A DNA stretch of 64,000 bases from an uncultured Pelagibacteraceae bacterium. GTDB taxonomy: Bacteria; Pseudomonadota; Alphaproteobacteria; Pelagibacterales; Pelagibacteraceae. Each line of letters starts with the position of its first letter. Positions within the stretch are counted from its first letter, which is position 1. The position numbers were made by a program, and so were the translations under genes. The stretch covers positions 620,001-684,000 of the forward strand of contig CACNLV010000001.1 in the NCBI GenBank assembly GCA_902621345.1, given 5' to 3'. Below are positions 8,805 to 17,530 of the stretch, piece by piece. The notes under the pieces are model-generated. The model saw only the letters and a program-made list of their open reading frames with translations. It did not search any database and was not told the DNA's origin.

Positions 8805-9908
8805 TTAGTTTTTATAAATTGTTATCTTATCAGTGCCTAATTTTAATTTTTTTTTATATCTATCATATTTTGTATTTAAAATATCAGAAGATGTAAAATT
8901 TACGTATTTATCTTTTTTTAATAAATTTTTTGAACTTTTGAACATATAAAATTCATTAAACATACTTTTTTGAAGAAAACTTTTTGTTAATTTATCACCT
9001 CCCTCTACTAAAAGATTTTTAATTCCTAACATATATAATTTTTTAAGAATTTTTTTTAAATTGAAATTTTTATGTCTTTGGGTGGTTTGATTTATTAAAA
9101 AAGCTCCTTTTTTTATTAAAAAGTTTTTTTTTATTTTGTTATTTGAATTATAAAAGATAATAGTATTTTCGTTTTTTATAGATTTTACAACATAACTTTT
9201 TAGATCTATTTTTAAATTTTTATCTAAAATAATTCTTTTTGGAGAGTGCTGTGTATATCCCTCTAACCTACAATTAAGTTTTGGATTATCTATATTTAAT
9301 GTTTTGCTTGTAATTAAAATACCGTCACTTTTAAATCTTAAATAATGAGTCAATTTATCAGATATTTTGTTGGTAATTTTTTTTGTTTTATCACTATAAA
9401 TAATCTTATTTTTTGATAATGCTATTTTTCCAATTACATAAGGTAATTTTTTTTTTCTGTTAATGTAATATGAATTATATAAATTTAATGCCTCTTTTCT
9501 TAAAAGACCTTTTCTAACTTTAATATTACTATTTTCTAAAATCAAAGAACTTTTACCTTTCACCTTTAAGTCAATATCTTCAATTGGATAATAAACTTCA
9601 CGAATTTGATTTTTAATTATATTCTTAGTACAAGGAGGAGTTTTTCCATAATGATTACATGGCTCTAAGGTTATATACATTTTAGAGTCTTTTGGATCTT
9701 CAAAACAATTTGAAATAGCATTATGTTCAGCATGAGGTCTGCCACCATACCCAGTTTGACCTATAGAAATAATCTCCCCTTTTTTAACAATTACACATCC
9801 AACAGATGGATTATCACCAGTTAGACCTTTTCTAGCTCTTGCTAAATTTAAAGCAAGTTTCATAAATTTCTTATCTTTTGGTGTAAAATTATCTTTTTTT
9901 GTAGACAT
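8805..9908 (-). CDS. ribD: Bifunctional riboflavin deaminase/reductase RibD
   Basis: Encodes 367 residues. The N-terminal cytidine-deaminase-like domain (1-145) has the zinc ligands in RPHAEHNAI and in [13 protein letters not shown]. The C-terminal reductase domain (150-367) shows [11 protein letters not shown] and the conserved [14 protein letters not shown]. It carries out two consecutive early steps of riboflavin synthesis. It overlaps the end of nrdR by 20 bases. The C-terminal domain is Lys/Asn-rich and diverged, but its key motifs remain. Confidence 0.93.
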   Translation of the reverse strand: MSTKKDNFTPKDKKFMKLALNLARARKGLTGDNPSVGCVIVKKGEIISIGQTGYGGRPHAEHNAISNCFEDPKDSKMYITLEPCNHYGKTPPCTKNIIKNQIREVYYPIEDIDLKVKGKSSLILENSNIKVRKGLLRKEALNLYNSYYINRKKKLPYVIGKIALSKNKIIYSDKTKKITNKISDKLTHYLRFKSDGILITSKTLNIDNPKLNCRLEGYTQHSPKRIILDKNLKIDLKSYVVKSIKNENTIIFYNSNNKIKKNFLIKKGAFLINQTTQRHKNFNLKKILKKLYMLGIKNLLVEGGDKLTKSFLQKSMFNEFYMFKSSKNLLKKDKYVNFTSSDILNTKYDRYKKKLKLGTDKITIYKN

Positions 9909-10347
9909 CTATCTTGTCCACAAATTGTATAAAATCTTTTTCTTCTCTAAAATTTCTATAAACAGATGCAAATCTAACATAAGCAACAGGGTCAAGATCC
10001 TTCAAACCCTCCATAACCATAGTTCCAATTGTATTACTAGAAATTTCATTTTGACCTAACTCCTCCAAAGATCTTGAAATTTTACTGATAAACTTCTCAA
10101 TAGTTTCAGTGTCTAACGGTCTTTTCTTAAGTGCTATGTAAATTGATTTCGATAATTTATCCCTATCGAATGAAGATTTTCGTCCGTTTTTTTTTACCAC
10201 CATTATTTCACGATGCTGAATTCTCTCAAATGTTGTAAATCTAGTACCACACTCACATAATCTTCTTCTACGGATTGCTGTTCCATCTTCAGTCGGGCGG
10301 GAATCTACTACAGAAGTCTCACCTTTCTTTTCGCAAGGACAGATCAT
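9889..10347 (-). CDS. nrdR: Transcriptional repressor NrdR, atypical zinc ribbon
   Basis: Encodes 152 residues. An N-terminal zinc ribbon is followed by [17 protein letters not shown] and an ATP-cone domain ([16 protein letters not shown] onward). NrdR represses ribonucleotide reductase genes in response to dATP/ATP. The ribbon is unusual: the first knuckle is C-P-C (residues 3-5) and the second is C-E-C, where the family has CxxC twice. The gene lies between glyA and ribD, the usual alphaproteobacterial position, overlapping glyA by 4 bases. Confidence 0.93.
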   Translation of the reverse strand: MICPCEKKGETSVVDSRPTEDGTAIRRRRLCECGTRFTTFERIQHREIMVVKKNGRKSSFDRDKLSKSIYIALKKRPLDTETIEKFISKISRSLEELGQNEISSNTIGTMVMEGLKDLDPVAYVRFASVYRNFREEKDFIQFVDKIDVYKKR

Positions 10348-11657
10348 CTATTGAGATTTTTGTAAATTGGGAAATGAGAGCACAAGTCTATAACTTCGTT
10401 TCTAACTTCTTCCTCAACTTTACTATTATCCTCAGGGTTTTTTGATAAACCTTCTATTACTTTTGTGATTAAATTACCAACTTTCTCAAATTCTTTTAAA
10501 CCGAAACCTCTTGTTGTTGCCGCTTGAGAACCAAGCCTAATGCCTGATGTGATCATAGGTTTTTCAGTATCAAAAGGAATTCCGTTTTTATTACAAGTAA
10601 TATTTGCTCTACACAGGCTTTCAGAGGCCACATTGCCTTTAACATTAAACGGTCTTAAATCAACTAACATTAAATGAGTATCTGTGCCACCAGAGTAAAT
10701 TTTAAATCCATTATTTTTTAAAGTTTCAGCTAACATTTTAGCATTAGATAAAACGTTCTTTATGTATACTTGAAATTCTGGTTTAAGTGCTTCGAAAAAA
10801 CCTGCAGCTTTTGCTGCAATTATGTGCATTAGTGGTCCTCCTTGGTATCCAGGAAATACTGCTGTATCAAATTTTTTTCCTAGATCAAGATCATTTGATA
10901 AAATTATACCCCCTCTTGCACTTCTAAAAACTTTGTGTGTTGTTGAAGTCACTACATGGGCATAATCACATGGGTTTGGATAACCTTTTCCAGCAACAAG
11001 TCCTGAAAAATGAGCCATGTCAACCATCAAATATGCGCCCACCTTATCTGCTATTTCACGAAATCTTTTAAAATCAATTACTCTAGAATATGCGCTTCCA
11101 CCTGCAATAATTAATTTCGGTTTGTGTTCTAAAGCTAATTTCTCTACATTTTCATAATCAATTAACTCTGATTTTTTATCTACATCATAACTAATCGCAT
11201 TAAACCACTTTCCAGACATTGAAATTTTTAAGCCGTGAGTAATATGACCTCCAGAGTTTAAGCTCATCCCCATAAATGTATCATTAGGTTTTAGAAGAGC
11301 TAAAAAAACAGCTCCATTTGCTTGTGCACCAGAATGTGGTTGCACATTTGCATACTTACAGTTGAAGAGTTTTTTAATTCTTTCTAAAGCTAATTTCTCA
11401 GCTACGTCCACATGTTCACATCCATTATAATATCGCTTACCCGGATATCCCTCAGCATATTTGTTTGTTAGTACTGAACCTTGTGCCTCTAACACTGCCT
11501 GAGATACAATATTTTCAGAAGCTATAAGTTCAATATGATTTTGTTGTCTAACTAATTCATCATTAATTGCTTTGAATAAATCTGGGTCAGATTGAGATAA
11601 ACTTTTTTCAAAAAAATTTTTATAATCTAAATTTAAATACTTTGTTTCACTTGACAT
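10344..11657 (-). CDS. glyA: Serine hydroxymethyltransferase
   Basis: Encodes 437 residues of the PLP-dependent fold I type. Landmarks are [11 protein letters not shown] near the N-terminus, [16 protein letters not shown], and the PLP-lysine region [16 protein letters not shown]. It interconverts serine plus THF with glycine plus 5,10-methylene-THF. That links directly to sarcosine oxidase (29.9-35.0 kb), which yields glycine and methylene-THF. It lies 6 bases after rpiB and is followed by nrdR. No riboswitch is possible in the 6-base gap. Confidence 0.97.
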   Translation of the reverse strand: MSSETKYLNLDYKNFFEKSLSQSDPDLFKAINDELVRQQNHIELIASENIVSQAVLEAQGSVLTNKYAEGYPGKRYYNGCEHVDVAEKLALERIKKLFNCKYANVQPHSGAQANGAVFLALLKPNDTFMGMSLNSGGHITHGLKISMSGKWFNAISYDVDKKSELIDYENVEKLALEHKPKLIIAGGSAYSRVIDFKRFREIADKVGAYLMVDMAHFSGLVAGKGYPNPCDYAHVVTSTTHKVFRSARGGIILSNDLDLGKKFDTAVFPGYQGGPLMHIIAAKAAGFFEALKPEFQVYIKNVLSNAKMLAETLKNNGFKIYSGGTDTHLMLVDLRPFNVKGNVASESLCRANITCNKNGIPFDTEKPMITSGIRLGSQAATTRGFGLKEFEKVGNLITKVIEGLSKNPEDNSKVEEEVRNEVIDLCSHFPIYKNLNR

Positions 11658-11663
11658 AATAAT

Positions 11664-12089
11664 CTATATTTTTTTAACTCTTTTTTTGTGTCTTCCACCC
11701 TCAAAATTTGTATTAAAAAACACAGTTATACATTTAAATGCTGTATCTTTTTTTGTCAATCTAGAACCTAATGTAATTATATTTGCATTGTTATGTAATC
11801 TGGATAATTTAGTGTTTTTTACTGAATAACACACTGCAGCTCTTATTTTCTTGTGTTTATTGGCTGCCATTGACATTCCCATTCCTGATCCACATACTAA
11901 TATGCCCATATTTTTGTGGCTTTTGCTCACTTTTTTACAAAGAGTATGAGCATAATCTGGATAATTTACAGAGTTTTTTGAATTATAGGTTCCTAGATCT
12001 TCAAAAATAAATTTTTTAAAAAATTTTTTTTTTATTTGTTCCTTTAACTGATATCCGGCATGATCTGATGAAATAAATACTTTTTTCAA
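11664..12089 (-). CDS. rpiB: Ribose-5-phosphate isomerase B
   Basis: Encodes about 141 residues from a TTG at 12089, giving an N-terminus (M)KKVFISSDHAGYQLKEQI like other RpiB proteins. The alternative GTG at 12116 adds nine residues and overlaps the upstream gene by 26 bases. The catalytic Cys is in GILVCGSGMGMSMAANK. It interconverts ribose-5-P and ribulose-5-P. The TTG lies one base beyond the upstream stop, which suggests coupling. The C-terminus (GGRHKKRVKKI) is basic. Confidence 0.9.
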   Translation of the reverse strand: MKKVFISSDHAGYQLKEQIKKKFFKKFIFEDLGTYNSKNSVNYPDYAHTLCKKVSKSHKNMGILVCGSGMGMSMAANKHKKIRAAVCYSVKNTKLSRLHNNANIITLGSRLTKKDTAFKCITVFFNTNFEGGRHKKRVKKI

Positions 12090-12090
12090 G

Positions 12091-12681
12091 TTAATTAAAT
12101 TTATAATCCAAAACACAAGCGACTAAATGGATTCTATCTTCTTCTCCACCATTAAAGGCGTTATGATATTTTGTATTGTTAGTTATCCAAACAGAACCAT
12201 CAGCCGGCATATGTTTTGCAACATTGTCTATAACCATTATTGAACCTGGATTTGTTATAATTGGAATATGCAATCTTGGTTCTGGATCTCTATGCCAACT
12301 TAATGTTGATCTAGGCTCTTTTAATAAAACTCTAACTCTACCAAGTTTGTATTTAGATGAAAGAACATCAAAGACTTTTTTAAAATAAGTATTTTTATAA
12401 TCATGGATAAATTCAGAGTAAGCTGCTTCATCTATCATTTCATCTCTTCTTGCTTCTTTCCCACTAGAATCTGGTTTAGTCCAAAACACACCTCTAGCTT
12501 TGTTACCTTTAATTGAGTCTGGATCACCCGGAATTTGAGTTAATGATATTGCTCCGAAATTTGATACTCCATCAACACCTGTAAATCCCTTTATTGCCAA
12601 AACTTGTTTATAAGCTTCCTGGAGTTTGTTTATGTCAAACTTCAAATCTTGCTTTTGAAAGTCATTAAAATTTAAATTCAT
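12091..12681 (-). CDS. Aspartyl/asparaginyl beta-hydroxylase-like 2OG-Fe(II) oxygenase
   Basis: Encodes 196 residues. The double-stranded beta-helix of the Asp/Asn hydroxylase family is visible in the second half: STLSWHRDPEPRLHIPII carries the iron His and Asp, and KYHNAFNGGEEDRIHLV carries the distal His and the 2-oxoglutarate-binding Arg. The N-terminal 90 residues (KGFTGVDGVSNFGAISLTQ) are not assignable by eye. The substrate is unknown. It heads the leftward glyA-rib operon and faces hemB across 91 bases. Confidence 0.75.
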   Translation of the reverse strand: MNLNFNDFQKQDLKFDINKLQEAYKQVLAIKGFTGVDGVSNFGAISLTQIPGDPDSIKGNKARGVFWTKPDSSGKEARRDEMIDEAAYSEFIHDYKNTYFKKVFDVLSSKYKLGRVRVLLKEPRSTLSWHRDPEPRLHIPIITNPGSIMVIDNVAKHMPADGSVWITNNTKYHNAFNGGEEDRIHLVACVLDYKFN

Positions 12682-12710
12682 TGTAGCTTATTGTCTCCTG
12701 ATGTTGTTTA

Positions 12711-12728
12711 ATATCTTTTTTAAGATAT
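12711..12728. repeat. Short hairpin/dyad in the hemB divergent region
   Basis: ATATCTT (12711-12717) and AAGATAT (12722-12728) form a 7-base inverted repeat around a TTTT loop. It lies between the divergent oxygenase gene and hemB, so it does not end a gene. It could be an operator or simply part of the AT-rich promoter region. Confidence 0.3.
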
Positions 12729-12730
12729 AT

Positions 12731-12760
12731 TTGTATATAACATTTGTCGCACAATATAAA
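12731..12760 (+). promoter_or_regulatory. Candidate sigma-70 promoter for hemB
   Basis: A -35-like TTGTAT (12731-12736) is followed after 18 bases by a -10-like TATAAA (12755-12760). Transcription would start about 6 bases before the hemB ATG at 12773. A second TATAAT at 12761-12766 would make the transcript essentially leaderless. In such AT-rich DNA -10-like hexamers are frequent, so support is modest. Confidence 0.4.
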
Positions 12761-12772
12761 TATAATTAAATT

Positions 12773-13762
12773 ATGATTACTGGTAATTTTCCTAACCTGA
12801 GACTAAGAAGAAGTCGTAAAAGTGATTGGTCTAGAAGATTAATAGCTGAGAATAATCTGACACCTAGTGATTTTATACTACCAGTATTTCTCACTGATGG
12901 AAAAAATAAAAAGCAAAGTATTAGTTCTATGCCAGGAGTATATCGTTATTCATTAGATAGATTAAGTTTTGTCATTGATAAAGCACTCAAATTAAAACTG
13001 CCAATGGTTGCTTTATTTCCTTATACTAGTAAGAAAAATAAAGATCAATTTGGAACTGAAGCCTTAAACGAAAACAATTTAGTTTGTAAAGCTTTACAAC
13101 TAATCAAAAAGAAATATCAGAGTGAGATAGGGATTATGTGTGATGTTGCACTGGATCCATATACATCACATGGACAAGATGGATTAGTAAATAATAGATA
13201 TGTTCTCAATGATGAAACAATCGAAATTTTAATAAAACAATCATTGTTGCAAGCTGAAATGGGATGTGATGTAATAGCACCATCCGATATGATGGACGGT
13301 AGAATAGGTGAAATCAGAAAATCACTAGATAAAAATGGTTTTAAAATGACACAAATATTATCATATGCAATTAAATATGCATCAAGTTTCTATGGTCCTT
13401 TTAGAGATGCTGTTGGCTCTAAAAATATCTTGAAGGGTAACAAAAAAAATTATCAAATGGATTTTAGAAATAGCGATGAAGCTTTAAGGGAAGTTGCTTT
13501 AGATATCAAAGAAGGTGCTGATATGGTGATGGTTAAACCAGGTATGCCGTATTTAGATATTATAAGATCTGTGAAAGAAAAATTTAAAATACCAGTATTT
13601 GCCTATCAAGTATCAGGTGAGTATACATTATTATCAAATGCTATTAATAAAGGTTTTATAAATAAGGATGCTATTCTGGAAACTCTTATTTCATTCAAAC
13701 GATCGGGTGCTAACGCAATTATTAGCTATTATGCAGATAGGATTGATAAAATATTAGACTGA
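12773..13762 (+). CDS. hemB: Delta-aminolevulinic acid dehydratase (porphobilinogen synthase)
   Basis: Encodes 329 residues. It condenses two 5-aminolevulinates to porphobilinogen for haem. Schiff-base lysine regions are seen near SSFYGPFRDAVGS and in MVMVKPGMPYLD. The metal site reads DVALDPYTSHGQDG (from residue 124), where zinc enzymes have three cysteines; Ala126, Asp128 and Asp136 mark the Mg-dependent type known from Pseudomonas. It is a single-gene rightward unit. Its TGA abuts the stop of convergent recO with no gap. Confidence 0.97.
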   Translation: MITGNFPNLRLRRSRKSDWSRRLIAENNLTPSDFILPVFLTDGKNKKQSISSMPGVYRYSLDRLSFVIDKALKLKLPMVALFPYTSKKNKDQFGTEALNENNLVCKALQLIKKKYQSEIGIMCDVALDPYTSHGQDGLVNNRYVLNDETIEILIKQSLLQAEMGCDVIAPSDMMDGRIGEIRKSLDKNGFKMTQILSYAIKYASSFYGPFRDAVGSKNILKGNKKNYQMDFRNSDEALREVALDIKEGADMVMVKPGMPYLDIIRSVKEKFKIPVFAYQVSGEYTLLSNAINKGFINKDAILETLISFKRSGANAIISYYADRIDKILD

Positions 13763-14443
13763 TTATTTGAATGTGTTTAAAAATCTCAATCTATTTAATG
13801 GATAATTGATATTATTAGGTCTCAATATACTTTTTTCTAAATAATCACCGACTAGTTTTAAACCATCAATTAAGATTTCCTCATTTAAAAAATCTTTATT
13901 ATTATCTATTAAAAAATTAGGAACAATTCTGTTTTCTTTTTTAGATTTTACTAGATATTTAACCTCGTTATTAATAAGTTCTTTTTTTACTAAGTTCTTT
14001 AACTCAAGATCATAGCCAAGAACTTTAAACAAATCTAACTCCCAAAAAATATAATCTTTTATCCAATTTTCTTTTTTTAATAAAATATAAAAATTTTCAA
14101 TTAGACAATAAACTTTAAAATTTTTTTGAGACTCAGCAGTTAAAATTTTGATTAATTGAAAAGCGGAAAAAATACATAGTAGTTTTCTATAATTATCAAA
14201 AAAAACAGGTGTGTAAGCCTTAAGTATTTCAATTTTAAAATTACCAATCTTATTTTCTGTTTTAGAGGAATAATTTACATACAATTGATTTCCTAACTGA
14301 AGATAATTCTTAATTTTTCTTGAAGTTCCTCCAAAAATAATCCCAGACACTTTTCCATAATTTTTAGTAAAAATTTCAACAATTAATGAATTTTCACTAT
14401 ATTTATTTTTTGAAATTAAAAAACCTTCATCATCCCAAGTCAT
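13763..14443 (-). CDS. recO: DNA repair protein RecO
   Basis: Encodes about 226 residues from the ATG at 14443 (MTWDDEGFLISKNKYSENS). An upstream TTG at 14467 would overlap rnc, so the ATG is preferred. The N-terminal OB-fold (GKVSGIIFGGTSRK) and helical C-terminal domain fit RecO; the zinc-type cysteines of some RecO proteins are absent. RecO loads RecA onto SSB-coated gaps with RecR. It directly follows rnc with a 2-base gap; era, which commonly lies between rnc and recO, is missing here. Confidence 0.82.
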   Translation of the reverse strand: MTWDDEGFLISKNKYSENSLIVEIFTKNYGKVSGIIFGGTSRKIKNYLQLGNQLYVNYSSKTENKIGNFKIEILKAYTPVFFDNYRKLLCIFSAFQLIKILTAESQKNFKVYCLIENFYILLKKENWIKDYIFWELDLFKVLGYDLELKNLVKKELINNEVKYLVKSKKENRIVPNFLIDNNKDFLNEEILIDGLKLVGDYLEKSILRPNNINYPLNRLRFLNTFK

Positions 14444-14445
14444 AA

Positions 14446-15108
14446 TTAAATAATATTCTTTAAACAAAGTATTGCTGCATTTTGTTCAGCATCTTTTTTT
14501 GATCTACCTTCAGATATGAATAATTTTGTATTAAATAATTTTACACCAACTTTAAATAGAGGTTTGTGTCTTGGACCAGTGTTTGATATTAACTTATAAA
14601 TTGGTAATTTTTTAAATCTTTTAAGAGACAATTCTTGTAATTTTGTTTTTGCATCTATTTCTGTTATCACACTTCTTTCTAAATGTTTTTTCCATAAATT
14701 AAGAATAGTTTTTTCTACAGTTGTAAAACCTCTATCTAAATAAATAGCACCTATTAGGGCTTCACAACTATCAGCAACAACTTTATCCTCAACGATTGTT
14801 TTCTTATTTTTATGTCTAAAAATTAATATATATTTTTCTAATTCGATTTCATTTGCAATTTGTAAACAGGTTTTTCTATTAACAAGTGATGCAAATTTTT
14901 TATCTAAAATACCCTCCTTCTCATTTGGGTAAATTTCTAAAAGTTTTTTTGCAATCACTAGACCTAAAACTCTGTCACCCAAAAATTCAATTTTTTCATT
15001 ATTATCTTGATTATCAAAACTTTTATGTGTCAGTGATTTTACCAAGAGATTTTTATCTTTAAAATTTACGCCTAATTTCTTTTCAAGACTTGTATAGAGT
15101 GTTTTCAT
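14446..15108 (-). CDS. rnc: Ribonuclease III
   Basis: Encodes 220 residues. The endonuclease domain has the signature NEKIEFLGDRVLGLV and the second acidic patch DSCEALIGAIYLDRGF. A C-terminal double-stranded RNA-binding domain follows (TKLQELSLKRFKKLP to KKDAEQNAAILCL). It processes rRNA and other structured RNAs. Its ATG overlaps the lepB stop by one base; recO follows. Confidence 0.96.
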   Translation of the reverse strand: MKTLYTSLEKKLGVNFKDKNLLVKSLTHKSFDNQDNNEKIEFLGDRVLGLVIAKKLLEIYPNEKEGILDKKFASLVNRKTCLQIANEIELEKYILIFRHKNKKTIVEDKVVADSCEALIGAIYLDRGFTTVEKTILNLWKKHLERSVITEIDAKTKLQELSLKRFKKLPIYKLISNTGPRHKPLFKVGVKLFNTKLFISEGRSKKDAEQNAAILCLKNII

Positions 15109-15842
15109 TATCTAATCTTTTTAAAAAATCTATCAAACCTAATAGACTGTTTCCATTTCCAAAAATAAAAAATACTTCCAAAAGATCTGTCAGAGGAAAA
15201 GAAAATAAACTGTGCCTTGCCAACTAGATTATCTTTGTGAACGTAGCCTACACTTGATAAATATCTGCTATCTTTTGAGCAGTCTCTATTGTCTCCTAAA
15301 AAAAAGTAATTATCTTCAGGCACAATAAAAATATCAGAATTTTGAAACGATCCGTTTTTAAAATAGACTGTTTTATAGCTGAAACCGTTAGGCAATTTCT
15401 CTTTGAAAGAAAAAACATCTACTCTTTTATTTCCACAAAAAATTTTATCATTAATTGATGTTTTATCTTTAAAGATTACATTATTATTTATGTATAATTC
15501 AGAATTTATAAATTGGATTTTATCTCCTGGGAGACCAATTAATCTTTTTATATAATCAGTTCTATTATCTGCTGGGGTTTTAAAAACAACTACATCGCCT
15601 CTTTTGGGCTCATTAAAAAAAATTCTACCTTTAAAGATAGGCGGGCTGAATGGAAATGAATGCTTACTATAACCATAAGAGTATTTACTAACAAATAATC
15701 TATCTCCAACTAAGAGATTGGGTTCCATGGATGAGGATGGTATATAAAATGGTTGGATTAATATGGATCTGATAAAAACAGCTATTATAAGTGCGTAGAC
15801 CAATGTTTTAGCGTTTTCAATTAAAAAATTTTTATTAAACAT
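15108..15842 (-). CDS. lepB: Signal peptidase I
   Basis: Encodes 244 residues. One N-terminal membrane segment (residues 8-25) precedes the catalytic serine in PSSSMEPNLLVGD. The general-base lysine is in DYIKRLIGLPGDK and box E is LGDNRDCSKDSR. It cleaves signal peptides at the outer face of the inner membrane, for example those of the transglycosylase and binding protein in this window. It sits in the chain acpS-lepB-rnc with one-base overlaps. Confidence 0.96.
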   Translation of the reverse strand: MFNKNFLIENAKTLVYALIIAVFIRSILIQPFYIPSSSMEPNLLVGDRLFVSKYSYGYSKHSFPFSPPIFKGRIFFNEPKRGDVVVFKTPADNRTDYIKRLIGLPGDKIQFINSELYINNNVIFKDKTSINDKIFCGNKRVDVFSFKEKLPNGFSYKTVYFKNGSFQNSDIFIVPEDNYFFLGDNRDCSKDSRYLSSVGYVHKDNLVGKAQFIFFSSDRSFGSIFYFWKWKQSIRFDRFFKKIR

Positions 15843-16228
15843 TATTGTTTTTGAATAATTGTAAATGCTATTGAATAATCTTTTTCATCGGAAATTGAAA
15901 GATACAAATTGTACTTTTTAACTTTAAATTTTTTATAAATAAGATTGTTAATTTTTTTTGTTTTTCGAAAATAAGGTTTACCTAATTTATCGTTTAGTAT
16001 CTCAATGTCTTTAAAATTAAGGTCATCTCGAATACCAGTTCCTAAAGATTTAGAAAAAGACTCTTTTGCTGCGAATCTTTTTGCAAAAAAAGATATTTTT
16101 GTATTTTTTTTTTTAGAAAAGTTTATTTCATTTTTGGTAAAAGTTCTAAAGATAAAATTTTTTTTACCAGTTAAAATTTTAATTCTGTCATTTTTGACTA
16201 TATCTACGCCTACACCTAAAATTTTCAT
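15842..16228 (-). CDS. acpS: Holo-acyl-carrier-protein synthase
   Basis: Encodes 128 residues. The Mg-binding motif GVGVDIVKNDRI starts at residue 5 and the second signature is FAAKESFSKSLGTGI. It transfers 4'-phosphopantetheine from CoA to acyl carrier protein. It lies between pdxJ (1-base gap) and lepB (1-base overlap), a familiar arrangement in Proteobacteria. Confidence 0.95.
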   Translation of the reverse strand: MKILGVGVDIVKNDRIKILTGKKNFIFRTFTKNEINFSKKKNTKISFFAKRFAAKESFSKSLGTGIRDDLNFKDIEILNDKLGKPYFRKTKKINNLIYKKFKVKKYNLYLSISDEKDYSIAFTIIQKQ

Positions 16229-16229
16229 G

Positions 16230-16946
16230 TTACTTGATTATAGTCTTAAATTTTTTAACTACATCAATTAAACCAAAAAAAACTGATTCTCCTATTATGA
16301 AATGTCCAATATTAAACTCTTTAATCACTTTTATTCTAGTTAGGATTTTTGTTGTTTTATAATCAAGACCATGTCCTGCATGAACTTCTATTCCTAAATC
16401 ATTTGCAAGAAAAGAACATTCTTTTATTCTCTTTAATTCTTTTTGAAAATTTTTTCCTGTTTTAACTAAATTGGATAATTTACCTGTATGAATTTCAATA
16501 CAATCAACGTTAATTGCTTTTGATATTCTAATATCTTTCAAAGAAGGATTAACAAAAAGACTTGTTCTAATATTTAATCTTTTAAATTTTTTAATTATAT
16601 TTTGTATTTTGGTTCTATTTTTAATCAAATTTAAACCACCTTCAGTAGTTATTTCTTTTCTTTTTTCGGGCACAATACAAATAAAATTAGGCTTTATTTT
16701 AATTGCGTTTTTAACAATATTTGAATTTGTTGAAATTTCCAAATTTACTAGTAACCCTTTTATAGAACATATTCTTTTAGCATCAGCATCATTAATATGT
16801 CTTCTATCCTCTCTTAAGTGAATTGTGATTGAGTCTGCTCCAACTTTTTTAGCAAATTTGGCAGTGTAAACTGGATCTGGATGATTTTCACCTCTAGCAT
16901 TTCTTAAAGTTGCTACATGATCAATATTTACCCCTAAACGTTTCAT
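16230..16946 (-). CDS. pdxJ: Pyridoxine 5'-phosphate synthase
   Basis: Encodes 238 residues of the TIM-barrel PdxJ family. NIDHVATLRNARGENHPDP starts at residue 6, followed by SITIHLREDRRHI, and late EVHAGHGLDYKTT and FNIGHFIIGE provide the phosphate and metal sites. It makes pyridoxine phosphate from deoxyxylulose phosphate and aminoacetone phosphate. It overlaps pyrE by 4 bases. Confidence 0.96.
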   Translation of the reverse strand: MKRLGVNIDHVATLRNARGENHPDPVYTAKFAKKVGADSITIHLREDRRHINDADAKRICSIKGLLVNLEISTNSNIVKNAIKIKPNFICIVPEKRKEITTEGGLNLIKNRTKIQNIIKKFKRLNIRTSLFVNPSLKDIRISKAINVDCIEIHTGKLSNLVKTGKNFQKELKRIKECSFLANDLGIEVHAGHGLDYKTTKILTRIKVIKEFNIGHFIIGESVFFGLIDVVKKFKTIIK

Positions 16947-17530
16947 TTTGTAAATCTACTCCCTGGGGTCGTTATAGGAATAAGTTTTAAACTGTTTGGT
17001 ATTTGTTTTTTATTAAAAACTGGCACATCTATTTTTAGCTGAGAAATAATTTTACTTTTTATTTTGAGATTTTTTTTATTTGACCTGTCAATTATAGAGG
17101 CAAATCCTATTAATTTTGCTTTAGCTTTTTTTATTAATTTGACACATTCGATACTAGACTTTCCTGTAGTAATAACATCTTCAATTATTAAAACCTTTGA
17201 TCCTTTTTTTATCTTAAATCCTCTTCTAAGTGTGAATTTACCCCTTACTCTCTCACAAAAAATAGTTTCTTTTTTTAAAATTCTACCTATTTCATAGCCA
17301 ATTACTATACCTCCCATTGCTGGAGATAAAATTAGATCAAATTTACTGAAATTTTTTTTGATCTTGCCAGCAAGAGATTTGCATATTTTTTCAGCTAAAT
17401 GAGGATAACTTAGAAGTTTTGCACATTGAATGTATTTTGAAGAATGTAGACCAGACGATAATACAAAATGTCCTTCTAAAAGCGCATCAGTTTTTCTTAA
17501 AATATTTAAGGATTTTTTGTGTGAAAGCAT
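16943..17530 (-). CDS. pyrE: Orotate phosphoribosyltransferase
   Basis: Encodes 195 residues. The type I PRTase site is VLIIEDVITTGKSS, with KETIFCERVRGKFTLRRGF as the lysine/arginine loop. It converts orotate plus PRPP to OMP. Its start lies 44 bases inside the end of rsh; the family needs residues before EGHFVLSSGLHSSKYIQCA, so the early ATG at 17530 is kept. pyrB and the pyrC homologue are 26 kb away. Confidence 0.93.
   Translation of the reverse strand: MLSHKKSLNILRKTDALLEGHFVLSSGLHSSKYIQCAKLLSYPHLAEKICKSLAGKIKKNFSKFDLILSPAMGGIVIGYEIGRILKKETIFCERVRGKFTLRRGFKIKKGSKVLIIEDVITTGKSSIECVKLIKKAKAKLIGFASIIDRSNKKNLKIKSKIISQLKIDVPVFNKKQIPNSLKLIPITTPGSRFTK

Noticed and set aside
11658-11663. Glycine riboswitch upstream of glyA
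   Set aside because: Only 6 bases separate glyA from rpiB, and no tandem aptamer-like structure is seen.
14444-14467. Longer RecO start at the TTG at 14467
   Set aside because: It would overlap rnc by 22 bases; the ATG at 14443 gives a typical RecO N-terminus with a 2-base gap.
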